Positions 45,605 through 58,787 are shown, counted from the first letter of the stretch. The stretch is DNA of 64,000 nt from Chalara sp. BL73 (GCA_918026815.1 CAKJVC010000061.1:620001-684000); one strand, 5' to 3'. Numbers and translations are program-made. The notes: generated by a model from the sequence alone, not told the origin.

Positions 45605-47579
45605 CCGTCAGAGCGTTGTACCCCTGTAATTAGCCACGTGACCAGGCATCATCAAAATGAACACACCTCATGCTTTTGACCTTCATACAACAACAACACC
45701 ACAACCATGCCTAGAAAAGAGACTGTTGCTGATTTTACTGATCCAGGAACCTTACGGCTTGATATCTCTCCCACTACAGCTACTAGCATACAATTTGTGC
45801 TTTTCGAATGCCCTTTGTTTGACTTCGAAATCAACTTTTTTTCACACGTTGCGCCAAACGACGCATTCGCTATTTAGAGCTTGTTTTTTATTTAAAAACA
45901 GTTAGAAGTAATAATTCGGAATACGAATAAACATATATCAAAAAATCAATTATATAGTTCGCGTACAAAAAGTGCGAAAGTTGTCAAACTTATCACAATT
46001 GCAGAATTATATAAATACTTTGAAATCTGGATTTATATAGAATTACATATAGAAAATAATATTCAAGCGTATTAAAATACTTCAAAATCGATATTTACAC
46101 ATACTGTAGTTGCTTAAACTATAAGCAAAACTCGATAAGAAAATTTATACCGATTATTGTGTTTTTTAGACTTAATACGCAAAACGTATTTCAGAAAGTT
46201 TAAAGCAATATTATACTGTATTATATAGCAAGCTAACTGCTTTTTTATTTCAAGTAAAACTTTTAAATACTTATATTCAGTCAGTTTACATACAACTTTA
46301 AATGCCTGGCCGCGACTTAGCTGTCGACGAAGCTATAAAACGATTTACAGGCAAATTAACAAATACGCTTATTATTCTTTTTAAACTTATTTCTGAAAGT
46401 TACAAAATATAGTGTTTAGCTCAAAAAGGATATTTATTAGTATAGTGCTAACACAAAAAAAGTCAAAGCAAAAATCGAAAACCGCAAAGTGTTGTACTAC
46501 TAACGAAGCTCAAAACTAATTTTACAGCCGTAGTCGTTCCGTACTTGATTTCTAAGTTTCTTACAGCTAAATTCAAGTATTGCGTGTACTTGAATAACTT
46601 TTTTACGTTTATAAAACTGTTAAAAATACTTCGAAGCCAAAAAATCGAAGCTACAAACACGTGCCGTAACAACTCCGGCATATTGAAAGAATTTGTTTTA
46701 ATAAAAAAGGCCGATAAAGCAAAAAATCAAATATTTTAAAAAAGCTTATTTATTCGATTTTCGGAAAACCAAAACATTTGTTTTATAGCTTGGAAAAATA
46801 ACGCTTTAGTCTTTTTTCAGTTTATAATTACAAACAGCCAAAATACGATTGTTCGAGAACGTAAACGTTTTTTTACGACTTTTTCTTTAACTAAAACAGC
46901 TAAAGTTTTTTTCGGCGATTTACTTACTAAAAAGCTACCGATACTTTTATTCGTCAACGATTATAACTATCAAATAAACGCTGTTAATTAAACTGATCAA
47001 TTACGATTATACAACTTTAGTTTACGACGTATTCGCAAAAAAGAATAGCATGCTATTTGGCACTTTCTATTTAATATTGTATTAGTTAATTCTTTTTATT
47101 TTATTTTATATTCAGCAGTTGTTAATACGGCTAAATTTGTTATTTAAAAAGCGTTCAGAATTGCTTTTTATTCAGTACTATTTTCAAAAGCAAAAAATCA
47201 AAAAAAGAAAAAAATTTATAAGCCAAACGATAGCTTAGATTCTATTCTTGATTTACTTTATTGTTCAGAATATCTAGAAGCGTTAAAGGACTGTTATGCA
47301 TGCAAAGCTCGAAGTGTACAAAAAGTACTTTCAAAACGACGGGTATTAGGTGAAATATCAAGCAATTCGAAAAAAAACAAACGTCCTAAAAAGACAACAT
47401 TTGGCTGTAAAGCATGCCAGGCTCTTCTTTGTACTACAAATGGCTGTTTTGAGTGGTATTATAAGAATAGAAATCAATAATAGCTTTAGAACCTTGATTT
47501 TGACCGATTGTGAACAGAATCCTGGCTTGTGATTGGCCATGAAACTCTGCTTACTAAGCAAATTAGAACGCTCTGACGG
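45605..47579 (+). mobile_element. Decayed piggyBac-like DNA transposon, TTAA on both sides
   Basis: Inverted ends CCGTCAGAGCGTT (45605-45617) and AACGCTCTGACGG (47567-47579), 13 bp, each directly flanked by TTAA (45601-45604, 47580-47583), the target of piggyBac transposases. The interior encodes remnants of a piggyBac-type transposase. Flanks read TATCCCT-TTAA on the left and TTAA-AGGGATA on the right, so the target was a palindrome, or the inverted repeats are longer with a TA duplication. The interior is RIP-mutated, the left end less so. Confidence 0.75.
45707..47490 (+). pseudogene. Broken piggyBac-type transposase (DDE_Tnp_1_7 family)
   Basis: Readable pieces in order. MPRKETVADFTDPGTL starts at 45707. 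PGRDLAVDEAIKRFTGKL at about 46302 resembles the piggyBac core around the acidic residue in (D)E..(F)xG. FGDLLTKKLPILLFVNDYNY then TDQLR at about 46910-47010 resembles the conserved DYNxxMGGVDxxDQ block. A Cys-rich C-terminus (CYACK ... FGCKACQALLC) lies at about 47300-47460, like the zinc-binding tail of piggyBac transposases. Many stops and frame changes lie between, so it cannot work. Family assignment is from remembered motif patterns. Confidence 0.65.
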
Positions 47580-47583
47580 TTAA

Positions 47584-48856
47584 AGGGATATAAAAGGGCG
47601 GTGCCCTTCTCAACCTTCCCTTTACGTGCCATTTCACGTGACAGAACTTTCTCTCAGCCAATCATTTTGCCAAGAACGCTCAGGATTTTTTTGAACCGTA
47701 AGTAGAGAAAAGCAAGCTTTTCAATAAACGAAAAAGAGCAACAGCGAGGTCGAAGCGTTGTATGTTGAAGGCGTTCTCCAGGTATTAAATTACTGATAAG
47801 TTTGGAAACCCGTTGTTGGTACATTATCTGTAATGTCAAGCACTGACATGCGCAACAGGAGTGGAATATCGAAATCACAGAACAGGCCATCATATTTGTC
47901 GAAGTCACCATTACAAAGTCACACTCACAAAAAATGGGTTGCCAATTCAAATCAACTATCATTAGTAACCTATGCAGCAAGCACACAAGCCACTATAGGA
48001 AATGCTCGCACGCAACCTCTCCGCAAATAATCACCACTACACAACCAAAGTTATGATGCAACGACCATGCAGAGAAGGAAAGACATCGCAGTAAGGAAAG
48101 ACCTCCCCAGTAGCTGCCAGCAATCCATACCACCACCACCATCAACAAATATCGGATGTAGCCATACTGTTCCGTGTGAATGTAGCTAGCAAGAATCCTC
48201 GAATCGAGTTCAAAGGAACATATCCTTGCATGCTGACCTATTCATCAAGCCACACCCCTCCCCCCTCCCCTCCCCGGGCGTCCCCTCTCCCACACAATCG
48301 AAACACAAACAGGTAAGGAAAATGAATAGCAAGGAAAGAAAGAAACTGCAAAAGTATGATATATGGCAGGTCTGCTCTGAACACCAATGACCATTTTGAG
48401 GATGTCAAGGGGAACGAGCTTGTATGACCATGCCGCGCTTCTTCGGGACTTCAATGTAGCTGGTAATATTGATAAAGGGATATAACAACCCGGTGGGAGT
48501 TGAGTGCCATATCGTGTCGTGCTACGATGTTGCTTCGAAACCGGATGTGATACCGAATGATAACACATCGACATGCCGTTCGATAGCTGATATTTCGCAC
48601 ATGGAGCCCACTATGCTGGCGAGACCAGAGTGAGGTATGTGCTGAAACAAAAGCGGCCCGAGCCATGTAGAAAGTCGAAGAGTCGAAAAGAAAGAAAGCG
48701 ATCCATAAGAGAGTTGAGATGCCCAGCCAATGCCCGACGTCGTAAGGACGATTAGGTATGGTCAGCGATTGAGTTGAGATTAAGCAAGGCGAATCTTCCA
48801 TAAGTCGAATATCGTAAGTCGGAATCGGTCAAGGAGACTCGCCCAACGAAAATGAA
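47584..48856. other. Boundary from RIP-mutated to normal DNA; probable CK1 3' region
   Basis: GC content rises to normal from about 47580. There is no ORF I believe; those present are short and lack motifs. The part next to 48857 is presumably the 3' UTR of the kinase gene. The first 55 bp (47587-47640) resemble 45541-45592 on the other side of the piggyBac element. Confidence 0.5.
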
Positions 48857-50522
48857 TCAATACCATTGCTGTCCAGTCTGATCCTCCCGCTTGGTCCGGT
48901 AAGTGCCAGAAGCATACCCAGTACCAGTTGCTGCACCTTTCGAAGCAGAGCGCAGCCTATTTTCGGAGACTATAGCGTCAGCCATCTAGTCAGCAATCTG
49001 TTCTCCTCGCGGCCAGCGTAATCGAAACACACTAAACGCGAAGAGGAAATTCCCTTACAAGGAACCGGAATGGCAAGAAACTCACATCCTATCACTTCCA
49101 CCGACGGCTCTGTTGGTATCTGGAGTGTCGACACCACTAACACCGCGCTCAATCACCTTACGGCGGGAGCCAGAAATGGCGCCTGGCTTGGATGAGCTTG
49201 ATGGGTGTTGGGGGGTAGCTCCGGCAGTTGCAGCGTTGGTACGGGTGCGTCCAGCCTTCTCCTCCTCTTCTTGAGCAGGTTGTTGACCAGCAGCTTGGGC
49301 GATGGCCTGAGCATTCTTTTGGTACTTGTAGACAGTCCAATCGAAGACGTAGTCGTATTGAAAACCCTCACGGACGAAGAGATCACGGAAGATCTTTCGG
49401 AGATAAGAATAATCAGGCTTGTCATCGAATCGAAGAGAGCGGGTGTAGTTGAGATAGATGGCGAACTCATTGGGGAAGCCGCGGCAGAGGACTTCGGTCG
49501 GGGTCGTCATCTTCTTCTCCATAATGCGGTCATACTTCTGCTTCTTGGTTGCAGCCTTCAATCCTTGCCAAGGAAGGGAACCACGACAGAAATACAACAT
49601 GACATAACCAAGCGACTCCATATCATCACGACGAGATTGCTCTGGAATCCTGTCAGTTTAAGACTGGCTTCAGTGACTGTATGGTTACTTACCGACTCCT
49701 AGGTGGGTGTTGATTGATGCATAACGAGCGGTTCCGGTCAAGTTCTTGTTCTCACGATACGGAATATGGAAGTGTGTCTTTGGGTCACGGTACTTCTTGG
49801 CCAAACCGAAGTCAATAACATTGACCTGGTTACCACGCTTTCCAATGCCCATAAGGAAGTTATCGGGCTTGATATCGCGGTGGATAAAGGACTTGGCGTG
49901 GATGTATTCGATTCGGGAGATGAGTTGATCGGCGAGGAGAAGGACAGTCTTCAAGGAGAACTTGCGGTTGCAGAAGTTGAAAAGATCCTCCAGGCTGGGG
50001 CCAAGAAGATCGAGAACCATGGCATTGTAGTCACACTCAGTACCAAACCAGCGGACAAATGGGATACCGACGCCTCCAGCAAGGGACTTGTAGACACGGG
50101 CTTCATATTCGAGTTGTGGGTGCTTGGCCTTGACAGACTCAAGCTTGATGGCAATTTCTTCGCCGGAGATGATGTTGGTACCGAGGTAGATGTCACCAAA
50201 GGAGCCGCTACCAATTTTTCGTCCAATGCGGTACTTATTACCCACGCGGAGATCCTATAGCAATAATTTAGCATTTTTCATAAATAGAATGATATGCAAG
50301 GGGTGACGCGAGCAATGAGAGCTGTAGGAGGTACACTGCAAGGCTGTGATCCAGCTCAAAGCTGCCCAGTTGGCAACATCAGCAAGACCTTGACCCATAC
50401 TAGCACCAGAACTACCGGATGGGGGTTGACAAGAATGTGCTTGCAGAGGCGTGAAGAAAGGGAGTATAAACCAGAGGATTAGACTTGGACTTGGAAGCGG
50501 GTGGATTCACCATAGTAGTCAT
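48857..50522 (-). CDS. ckiA: Casein kinase I (CK1 delta/epsilon type, Hrr25/CkiA-like)
   Basis: Four exons on the minus strand: 50522-50511 (12 bp, MTTM), 50254-49693, 49641-49086 and 48956-48857; total 409 aa. Introns are 256, 51 and 129 bp with GT..AG ends (GTGAAT, GTAAGT, GTGAGT donors). Glycine loop [12 protein letters not shown] (residues 18-29), Lys41 in AIKLE, catalytic HRDIKPDNF (His129-Asp131), DFG at 152, and the CK1-specific [12 protein letters not shown] and [13 protein letters not shown] in place of the usual APE motif. The nuclear/microtubule motif TKKQKYDRI follows. The low-complexity Gln/Ser/Thr-rich tail starts near residue 315. This family phosphorylates Ser/Thr in pre-acidic sites and works in vesicle traffic, DNA repair, the circadian clock and growth. 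It lies only 1.3 kb from the RIP-mutated block yet shows no damage. The tiny first exon is inferred from splice sites and family N-terminus; the rest is firm. Confidence 0.93.
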
Positions 50523-53500
50523 CTTGACGATCGACTCTAGGTATCGGGCTGTCCGACACGAGAGTTGAGTAGGAGCTGTATTTGTGTGTAGGTATTAATT
50601 ATCCGACGAAGACGCGAGTATCGGTATGTCGCAAAGTAGGTTCTGCGAGAGAAGAGATGTTAGTGAGGTGTTGTTGTGGTAAGGAGGGCGAGACGCTAGT
50701 CAACGAGACGGAAGCGGTGAAGTTGCACAAGGCAGATACCGTAAGCGGCTGAATTGAAAGGGAAAATCCAGCACAGATTGACCAACACCAGCAGCGTAAC
50801 CGACAAATGAGTGATCCGCTGCAGGATGTGTGAAGATATACACCTGGGAGAGAGCAATGCAATGCAGTGCTGTGATGTGTACGTACCTATTTGGTGCGTT
50901 CAAAGGCTGCACACTGCACTTGGGGGGAGGGGGTCCGACCGTGACGTGTCCCACGATGGCAAAACGGGATAATGGGATAGGAAGATGATTCTTGATATGC
51001 CTCTAGGGAGAGATCAATTCAAGGAATCAATGGTAACTGCTGTGAAGAGGCAGAGGCAGTGGTGGTGGTGGTGGTGTGAGATTTGGGGTTGATGGTGGGG
51101 AGAAGAGCGAGAACAGGAAGGGAAGACACAAGACCATGAGCGAGCGAGCGAGAGAGAGAGAGAGAGAGTCAGTGAGTTGAGTGAGTGAGTGAGTTGAATG
51201 AGTGAGAGTGCCAAGCCCCAGCCCGAGACCAAGATCGCTTAGTTGGAAGGCCGCCCCCCCCCCGTAAAAATGGCTACAGCCCACTTCCAGTGCACCTTAA
51301 TTTATCACCCACGCCCTGTACACTAAGCAGCAGACTGTCACTGTTGTACCTGATACTTGATACCTAATACCTAAACTGATACCTAAAATACCTAAAATAC
51401 CCGAATACCTGTATTGCTAGGGCCGTGTTTGCAAGGGCTAGAATCGAAGGGCTGCTGGTCACTTTTGTTCCTTCTCTTCCATCTGCCACCGCCGCTGCCG
51501 CCACCGTCGCCGAGAATGAGACCAAGCACCCTGGATCAATATCCTCTTCTTTGTGGTCGCTCTTCTTTATTTAACATAGACTAAGATAGTCCTCCATGAA
51601 AGCCTGCAGTTAAAGTACATCGCTAGCCTTGCCGTGTCAACAAAGCCGTGTCCATTCAATCCTTGAGGAGGCAGCAGAGAGTGGCTAGGCAAAGCGACCC
51701 GCCGCTTTCATAATTCTGTTATGTATGGTACATGGAATTATTGCGCGGCCTGTCAATATTGTATCAAAATCAGGACCAACTGATAATGCAATTGCAGATC
51801 ATGGCCTCTGTTTGTCAGCACGACACACTGATTAGAAGGAAGGCAAATTTATCACGTATAGGAGAGCCTGTCAAATACCCATCCATAATGCCTCTTCCTA
51901 CATGTCACCTACTGTATGCCGCTCTGTTTTCAGCGAATCGGTCCTCTGATATGCCTGGCCGCTCAAAGAGGGGGCAAAAAGAGCCATCTATGGTTAGAGA
52001 GCCATCAAATAGGGAGGCAATGGCCTGCTGTTCAGCTGACTCTCTCCTCGGTTTTCCGCCCTTCAGGTCGCAGAACATCCTGCTTCCCGAAACACTGAGC
52101 ACGGGACTTTGTTCATGCCTAGTTCTATCTTTTGCCCAACGTGAAGCCCAACCAGACCCCGTCGCCAATCCCGTCTTTGCCGAAGAAACCTTGCCTTCGC
52201 CAGCCTGGCCCAGCCCTCTTTTCAAGCTAAGCTTCAGCCTCATACCATCATGTTCACATCCACTCCGACAAGAAGAGAATGAATATATCTCACAAAGAGA
52301 TTACTACCATGTTCGAAAATTGAATATGAATGCGCAACAGTGGCTGATAGTTGCAAAGTTATCGAAGCACGTTGCGGCGTTACATAATCTTCGCTTCCTC
52401 TCGCGCCTCTCCCGCCTCTCCAGCGTTTAGGTTGCGGAGAAGGCTCCACATGTGTTATTATGTCAAAGAGTAGAAAGCAAATTTGACATTGATTGATTTC
52501 GCACAAATTGTTTTCGAGCAAGTGTACATGAGTCCATGTTACGGTCTCAATGGCCGGCCTATGTCAAAAGCCAAGCCATCTCAATCAAGATATGAATGGC
52601 ACTTATCAAAGGACTTCATGGCTAAGCGTGGTGCACTATCTATACCTACCTTAAAAACATCAACTTCCAGAAGCTTTCCGTCTATTGGTTTGCTGAAGCT
52701 TCAAGCTCGGGATTCCTCGTCCATGCAATATCTACGTCTGATGGCTATATTGCGGTGCTAATTATGGGATTGCGGCCAGGCTTAACCTACGTAGATGCAC
52801 ATAATTACAACATCTTATCCAATGATGGTTTTGCCCAGAATCTTCTCCACTCTGGGCTAACCGTTAACTGCCTATCAACTGTCTCCTTGGTAGCTTCTGA
52901 TAGAAAGTAGTATCTGAACCACCACGATATTACTAAGCACACCTTTTCACTCTGGATAAATTTCCATATGAGGCATAGTCAGCACTTCTACACCCATCTT
53001 TGCGGTGACAATCCCTTTTTAGCAGGCTGATTCAGCAACATATCAACCCGCAAGCATTTCCTCTTTCTATTTCGTTGATGTCTCATAGATAGCCCCGCCC
53101 TAATTCCCACATCTCTGGTACTTCCCCAAACCAATCCTCAAATATCACCCATTCACTCCATGTACCCTTCAGTATTCTCACTCAATAAAACAATTATTCC
53201 ATCAGTAAGCGGGGGTAGCATGTCGCCCGTGGCTACCTCTCTCCGGGTGGACTTTTAAAAATAGAGTTTACAGTCTTAAATAACATGAGAGAGAATAGTA
53301 CGAGCGCCGAAACGTAACTTGGTGCCGTAAATAGTTGGGAGAGAATGGTGAGGATGGAGTGTGGCTTGAATCAAAAAATTACCCACGCATTTTTTAGCCG
53401 CTGTGACTGTGAACGTCGCAATGTCGTGGTCTTAGTGGCTACTTGACTCACCTGCTCTTCTCTTGTCTTGTCTCGAAGGACTTTGGATAAATCTGATTCT

Positions 53501-53990
53501 ACTACCTGTACAGTGCTAATGTATGTTTCAAATCACAATCACATTGGAAGGATAGAGAATACGCTCATCTGCTCATCAACTCATTCCATTCTCCTTGCGA
53601 GACATCCATCTACCAACAAAGAACACTCCGTGGTATGCTATTATTGTACATTATTCTTAGACAAAGCGCGGCCCTAGTATAGCGAGTGACAAGAAGGCAT
53701 AACAATCCCCCCCCACACTCCACTTACTGCTCAGTCAATCCATCAATCATCACGTATACGCAAAGTCGTCCAACCCCTCATACCACGTAAGGGAATTCGT
53801 CCAGAAAACGGGTAAGTAGAAAGCGAAATTGTGGGACGCGAAGGAGAATATGATCCAAATCAATGCCCGAATTCAACATAAATAAAGAAACGAAACTGAA
53901 AATAATGAACCCCTTGCCAAAGAATGAGTTCCTGAACTTTGTAAACTGCCCAAGCATCGCTCGCGTTTTCGTAGAACTTCATGCACAGTC
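50523..53990. other. Intergenic: CK1 promoter and region between the two genes
   Basis: Holds the upstream region of the kinase gene (50523-about 51300) with a GA/GAGT-rich stretch, then about 2.7 kb up to the 3' end of the kelch gene. One plus-strand open frame of 232 codons (51732-52430) has no motif I recognise and overlaps an antisense frame of 112 codons, so I do not call it. A C-rich run lies near 53707-53714. Confidence 0.5.
51144..51206 (+). repeat. GA/GAGT simple-sequence tract
   Basis: GAGCGAGCGAGAGAGAGAGA is followed by TGAGTGAGTGAG units, upstream of the kinase gene. Purine-rich tracts of this type are common in fungal promoters. Confidence 0.7.
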
Positions 53991-56900
53991 TCACAGGACA
54001 TTAACCTGGCTTCCACCAGAGCTGACCTCCTTTCCGCTCGGACTCATCTCTCTCTTACCGCCAGGACTGGTTATACCTCGTCCAAGGATCCCAGGGCTGC
54101 CTTCGCTGCCTTTTCTGCTACGTGCTACTTCCTCCTCTTGATCGAGCCGCTTCCTCCAGTCCGCGAGGCTTGAGCTGAGCTCTGTGCCTTTTGTGCTTTC
54201 ACCCGTCAGAGGCCCTTTCTCTGTCGGTCTATCCTCGAAGTCAAAAGCGTTGCTGAGGCGGTAATTCTTGTTCGTAGTCTCCCAGTGTGTTCGAAGTGTC
54301 TCTAGTTCATTGGCTAGACTATCCAAAGCCATCGAGTTTCGGTTTCCGCCATCGCCATAGAGAGATGTCTCGGAAATAGACTCGGCACCTGAGATGGACC
54401 GTTGGTGCGCACCGCTGCTACTAGCTTCCATACGTTGCGACTGCCGACGATAGTTGTCAACAAAGGGTTCCACCTGATCCAAGAGGAGCGATACTTTTTG
54501 CTCAGCATCTTGGGCTCGTCTCTCAAGCAAGTGATTCTCCTGCTGTAGTTGTGTTACATCCTCTTTCGCCTGTTGAGTCGAGCTTGAAAGTTGTTGCTGA
54601 ATCAAGTCATTGCTCTCCTTCAGATGATTGCGCTCTTCTTGTACAGACGCAAGCTCCTTTCTGACATCCGCCATCTGCCGTTCAAGTTGGGCGGAAGCGG
54701 ATTTGATCTCTGCCTGCAGTGCTTCTATCTGCCTATTTAATACTGCGCGTTCTTCTTCCCAGCCGTTTGGTGCTTGAGAAGCAGCTGTGCTCTTATCGTC
54801 GGCTTCTAAGATTTGCTCCTTCAAACGGGCGTTATCTGACTTGTACTTTGCCAACTCGTCTTTCATACGCTTCAGCATCTTCTCAGTCCCCTTGACATAA
54901 TGCACTGCAGATTGATAGTCATTTTCAAGCTGAGAAAGTTTCTCCCGATAAGCAGCTTCTGCCTCCTGCTCTCGGCTCTCATATGCTGCCTTGGTCTCTT
55001 CGCTTGCCTGTACAGTTGCAGCTAGCTGTTGCTCAAGCTCACGTAGGCGAGTTGGATCGGGCGTGATTGAGCCAGACAAGGGAGATCCCATACCACGGGC
55101 TCGGGAAGCTGTGCTAGGGCTAATACCTCGTTCACCAAGAATGTCCTTCAGTGTGTTATGCTGAACGTGGACAGCGTTGGTTTCCAATTGCTGGTTCGCG
55201 AGCTGATACTTCATTTCAGAATTTGCCGCCTGCAGGTTCTGCACTTCACGCATTGTCGACTGGAGATGTTTTCGAATAGACATCCCCTCTCTGCTTGCTT
55301 GCTCTTGATAAGCTTCTAAGCCCGCGATGCGTTCCTCAGCGCTGCGTAGTTTCTCTGACGCGGTATCGGCTGCTGCTTGATACCTCTTGACCAAAGCATT
55401 AGCAGCATGAACTTGGCCTTGAAGTGCGTTAACTCGGTCATCATTAAATGCTCCCTTGGACCCAATGTCTCGGCTCGCGATTTTATCAAGCCCAGAGAGA
55501 ACCGTTTTTTTGTGAGTCCGGGCCTCGGTAGCATGTTGCTCTGCAAGCTCTTCAGCATCCCGTAATCTTCTTGATGTTGTTTCCAGTTCTGAGGTACGAA
55601 TTTCGTGTTCTGCCTTTAGTTTACTCAACTTATTCTCAACCTTTTCTCTCTGCGCACGTTCTTCATCGAGTTTGCGCTCAAGGAGACTTCTCATTTCAGC
55701 GGATGATGCAATGGCTTCTCGGAGAGATCCGAATGTATCGCTCTCGTCCTTCGTGGAATCTATTGCCTCTTGGTAACGAGTTTCTAACTCGTCCCGGTCA
55801 GCTTGGATAAGACTAGCAGTCGCAACAGCCTCAGCGCAAACGACTGCCTCCTCTCTTGATTTGATCTGCAAGTCATGAAGCTCTGCCTTCAAGCGTTCGA
55901 CCTCTGAAGAGTTCTTCTGCTTGTAATTTTCTAAATCAGCCATTCTAGCGTTAGCAGAGTTTGATGTATCTTCTGCGAGCTTTCTAGCCCGCTTTTCCGC
56001 CTCAATCTCAGACTGAAGCATATCGACTTGGTTCTTCAAGTCTCGCTGGATTGCTAAAGCCGCTGCGAGCTTTCTGCTGATATCGGTAGACCTATCGGCT
56101 GCCATCATATCGAGATCACGAGAGTCACTATCAGGCTGAGGCGTACTGCTTTGACTTCCGCTGTGGGCAGCAAGCTTAGCCTTGGCATAGACTGCTTCTC
56201 TGACAGCTGAATCACGTTGCTTCTCTACCTCTGCAATCTGCTTCGCAGCTAGTACAGCTTGTTTGTCTATCGACCCTTGTACATTCAATAGCTCAGCCTT
56301 CATCGCTAATAACGCCTCAATCAGAGGCTTATCATCGTCATCAAAGGATTCAGCAGCTCTTTGGTCAAGCATGGGGCTACTGGATGGATTTGGTGTGTAG
56401 CCGGCCTTCCGGGCGAGTTCGAGCTCAGAGGCATACCATGCATTTCGATTCTTCGCCGCATCTAGTTCTTTCAACAATGCCACCGTTTGAGAATTCCTTG
56501 CCGACCCTTTTCGTACCAAGGGATTGCTATTTTGTCGAGTGGGGGGAGGAGGAGATGAAGAACGATTTGTAACACCTTTTAAAGGAGATTCTAGTGTGCT
56601 GTCAATGGATCCCTGTTGCCGAGCCGTTCTTGTTTTGGAAGAGGCTCTTGGGGTGCCAACATTGGCCATAGATTGAGCAGGAGGTTGTTCAGGGGAGGTT
56701 ACGGACTTAACAGGCTGTTGTGCTTGCGTGGGTGTTCGTCTTCCATTCGTAACCGGGCTCTCTCGCGTCTGTGGGCTTTCTCTAGGGGTAGGAGACATTG
56801 CTTGATTCTGTGATGGCGCAGTTGAGACATTTTCTAGCTGTCGATTGACGACGGTGGTATCGACAGTAGGTCCATAACCACGCTCTGATTTGCCTTGAGG

Positions 56901-58787
56901 TTTTCCTCGCCCTCCTGCGACTGACCCAGCACCGTTGAAGCGCGGAGTTGGCGCAGCTTGTTGAGGTGGAGGACCTGGCGGCGCCTGTGCCATTGAAGCT
57001 CTGGGCAGTTTAGATCCTGCTTGTGGTCCTTGAGGTTGAGCTGATCCAGGTGCTACCCCATTACTATCATTACCATTAATCCCAGGTTGGTTGTTCCCCC
57101 GGCCAAATGAACTCGGCCCCATTACACTTTCTCGGCCAGGCGGACCATTCAGGCGTTTTGGTTCAGGGAGAGATGAGCCGTCTCTTGACGCTAAGCCACG
57201 ACTTACGCTCATGCCAGTTTTTTCTCCTCCGCTTGGTCTTCTTGTTCCGGGCGCGCGATCTCCTGGTGGATTCTGCTGCGCCTGTTGGTCGTTGGGATAC
57301 CGTATCTTACTTGTGTCTAGGACATATACGATCTCTAGATCTTGTACTTCCCTGGAAGCGGTGCTGGGTTCTCCGGCTAAAACGACAATTTTCTTATCGA
57401 CAGCCGTCATGCTATGTCCGGATCGTGGCGAAGGTGATGGGCCCATATTCTGAAATGTGTACCACCGCCGTGAGGAGATTCTGAAAGCTGCAAGATCTCC
57501 GAGATCTGCCCCTTCTTCAGTCCTTCCACCAAATATATACATTACATCGTTCACAATAGCAGCCGCGTGGCCTTCTCTGGAAGCAGGGATATATCCAATA
57601 CAGTCGAGCACGGTCCATGTGTTGTCCAACGGATTATAGCACCAAACATCATTGAACCATTGAAAGCCGTTTGTTCCTCCAAACCTAGTCCAGCTTAGCG
57701 ATGCGAGCGAAGAAGACATGCGGACACTTACAGATATAACTTTTCGTTATATGTTACGACAGAATGATTCGTTCGAGCAGGAGGTACCTCCCCAGGCGGA
57801 GGTCCACCATCATCGCTATTCCGGATGAGCATTTCCCACCTATTTGTGGGTACCTGCAGCTGATTGAGATCAAAAGCAACTAGATCGTTCATAAAATAAC
57901 CCTCCACTTGACCTCCAAAGACGTATATTTTCGAGCCGAGAATGTTCAAAGAATGCCCGTAACGCCCAGAGGGCCGCGGTCCGGCAGGGACGGCCCTTGA
58001 CCATTGCCGAGTAGCTAAATTCATCAGCGATAGCTCAGTAATTGAGGTGCAGCATCCTACATGTATTGAGAAGGTACAAGGTTTCATCCAGTACATCGGA
58101 GTCTTCCATCTTGGTATCTCCTCCGTAGACAATAAAGGCATTCCCAACGAGCAAACTGGCATGGCCGACTCTAGGCCCGGGACCCTCTGCTGTAGTTGGG
58201 AGTGGAAAACATGCCATGTTACTGTGATCCCCTGCCTCCACCATCCATAAATCTCCCTTTACTGTCGAACTATTGATTAGACCTCCCATAAGATATATGT
58301 CGCCGTCTTTCGAGGCGACGGAGTTGACAGCAGCTCCATAGCGTGGGAAAGGGCTGGTATGCGACGTCTTGAAGGTCAATCTCCTCTGCGACCATGGATA
58401 AAGAGAGGCATTGGGGTTTGTGGTCATCGACTGAGCTGCACCGTTACGCATCTGTATATATCCATAAGTATACGTTGCAGAATGTCTGCAGAGTTGCGAT
58501 TAGAACAGATAATATCGGTCACGTACATTTAGATCTTGCGTCTGCTCTACACTAGGCCCTCGCCGTCCATTCAATTGCTCTGGACTTGGCGTGCCTGTTC
58601 CGCCTCCTTGCAACGAATTCAACGAGTTATTGACGCTGCTCGCAGGCGTTGTTTGCTGAATTGCGCCTTTCTCATTTTGCGCTATCCGTCCATTTGAGCT
58701 CTGCAGCGAAGACGAAGAGCCAATACCACCATCTTTTGCCGCTTGTGCTTTGTCTGCATTCTTCTTGCTCTTGAAGAGGAATGCCAT
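53991..58787 (-). CDS. teaA: Kelch-repeat/coiled-coil cell-end marker (Tea1/TeaA-like)
   Basis: Four exons, minus strand: 58787-58527, 58451-58061, 58014-57732 and 57684-53991, giving 1542 aa. Introns are 75, 46 and 47 bp (GTACGT, GTAGGA, GTAAGT donors, AG acceptors), phases checked. Residues 1-110 are Ser/Gln-rich. Six kelch blades follow with the GG signatures IYLMGG (about 139), FIVYGG (193), IYVFGG (247), LYLFGG (310), MYIFGG (360) and IVVLAG (411); the LYLFGG codon block spans intron 3. About 430-720 is Pro/Ser/Gln-rich and probably disordered. From about 730 to 1420 runs long heptad-rich coiled coil, then a Ser/Gly tail ending QVNVL. Tea1 proteins ride microtubule plus ends to the cell tip and help set the direction of polar growth. 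Length and order fit that family. Start chosen at ATG 58787, in frame and well placed. Confidence 0.92.

Noticed and set aside
48245..48801. Minus-strand frames of 109 and 116 codons downstream of the kinase
   Set aside because: No motifs, poor codon structure; more likely 3' UTR or intergenic DNA.
49205..50260. Long plus-strand open frames (165 and 164 codons) opposite the CK1 gene
   Set aside because: They are antisense shadows of conserved kinase exons and show no motifs of their own.
57091..57484. Plus-strand frames of 120 and 125 codons within the kelch gene
   Set aside because: Antisense to a clear coding exon with kelch and disordered-region composition; no independent evidence.
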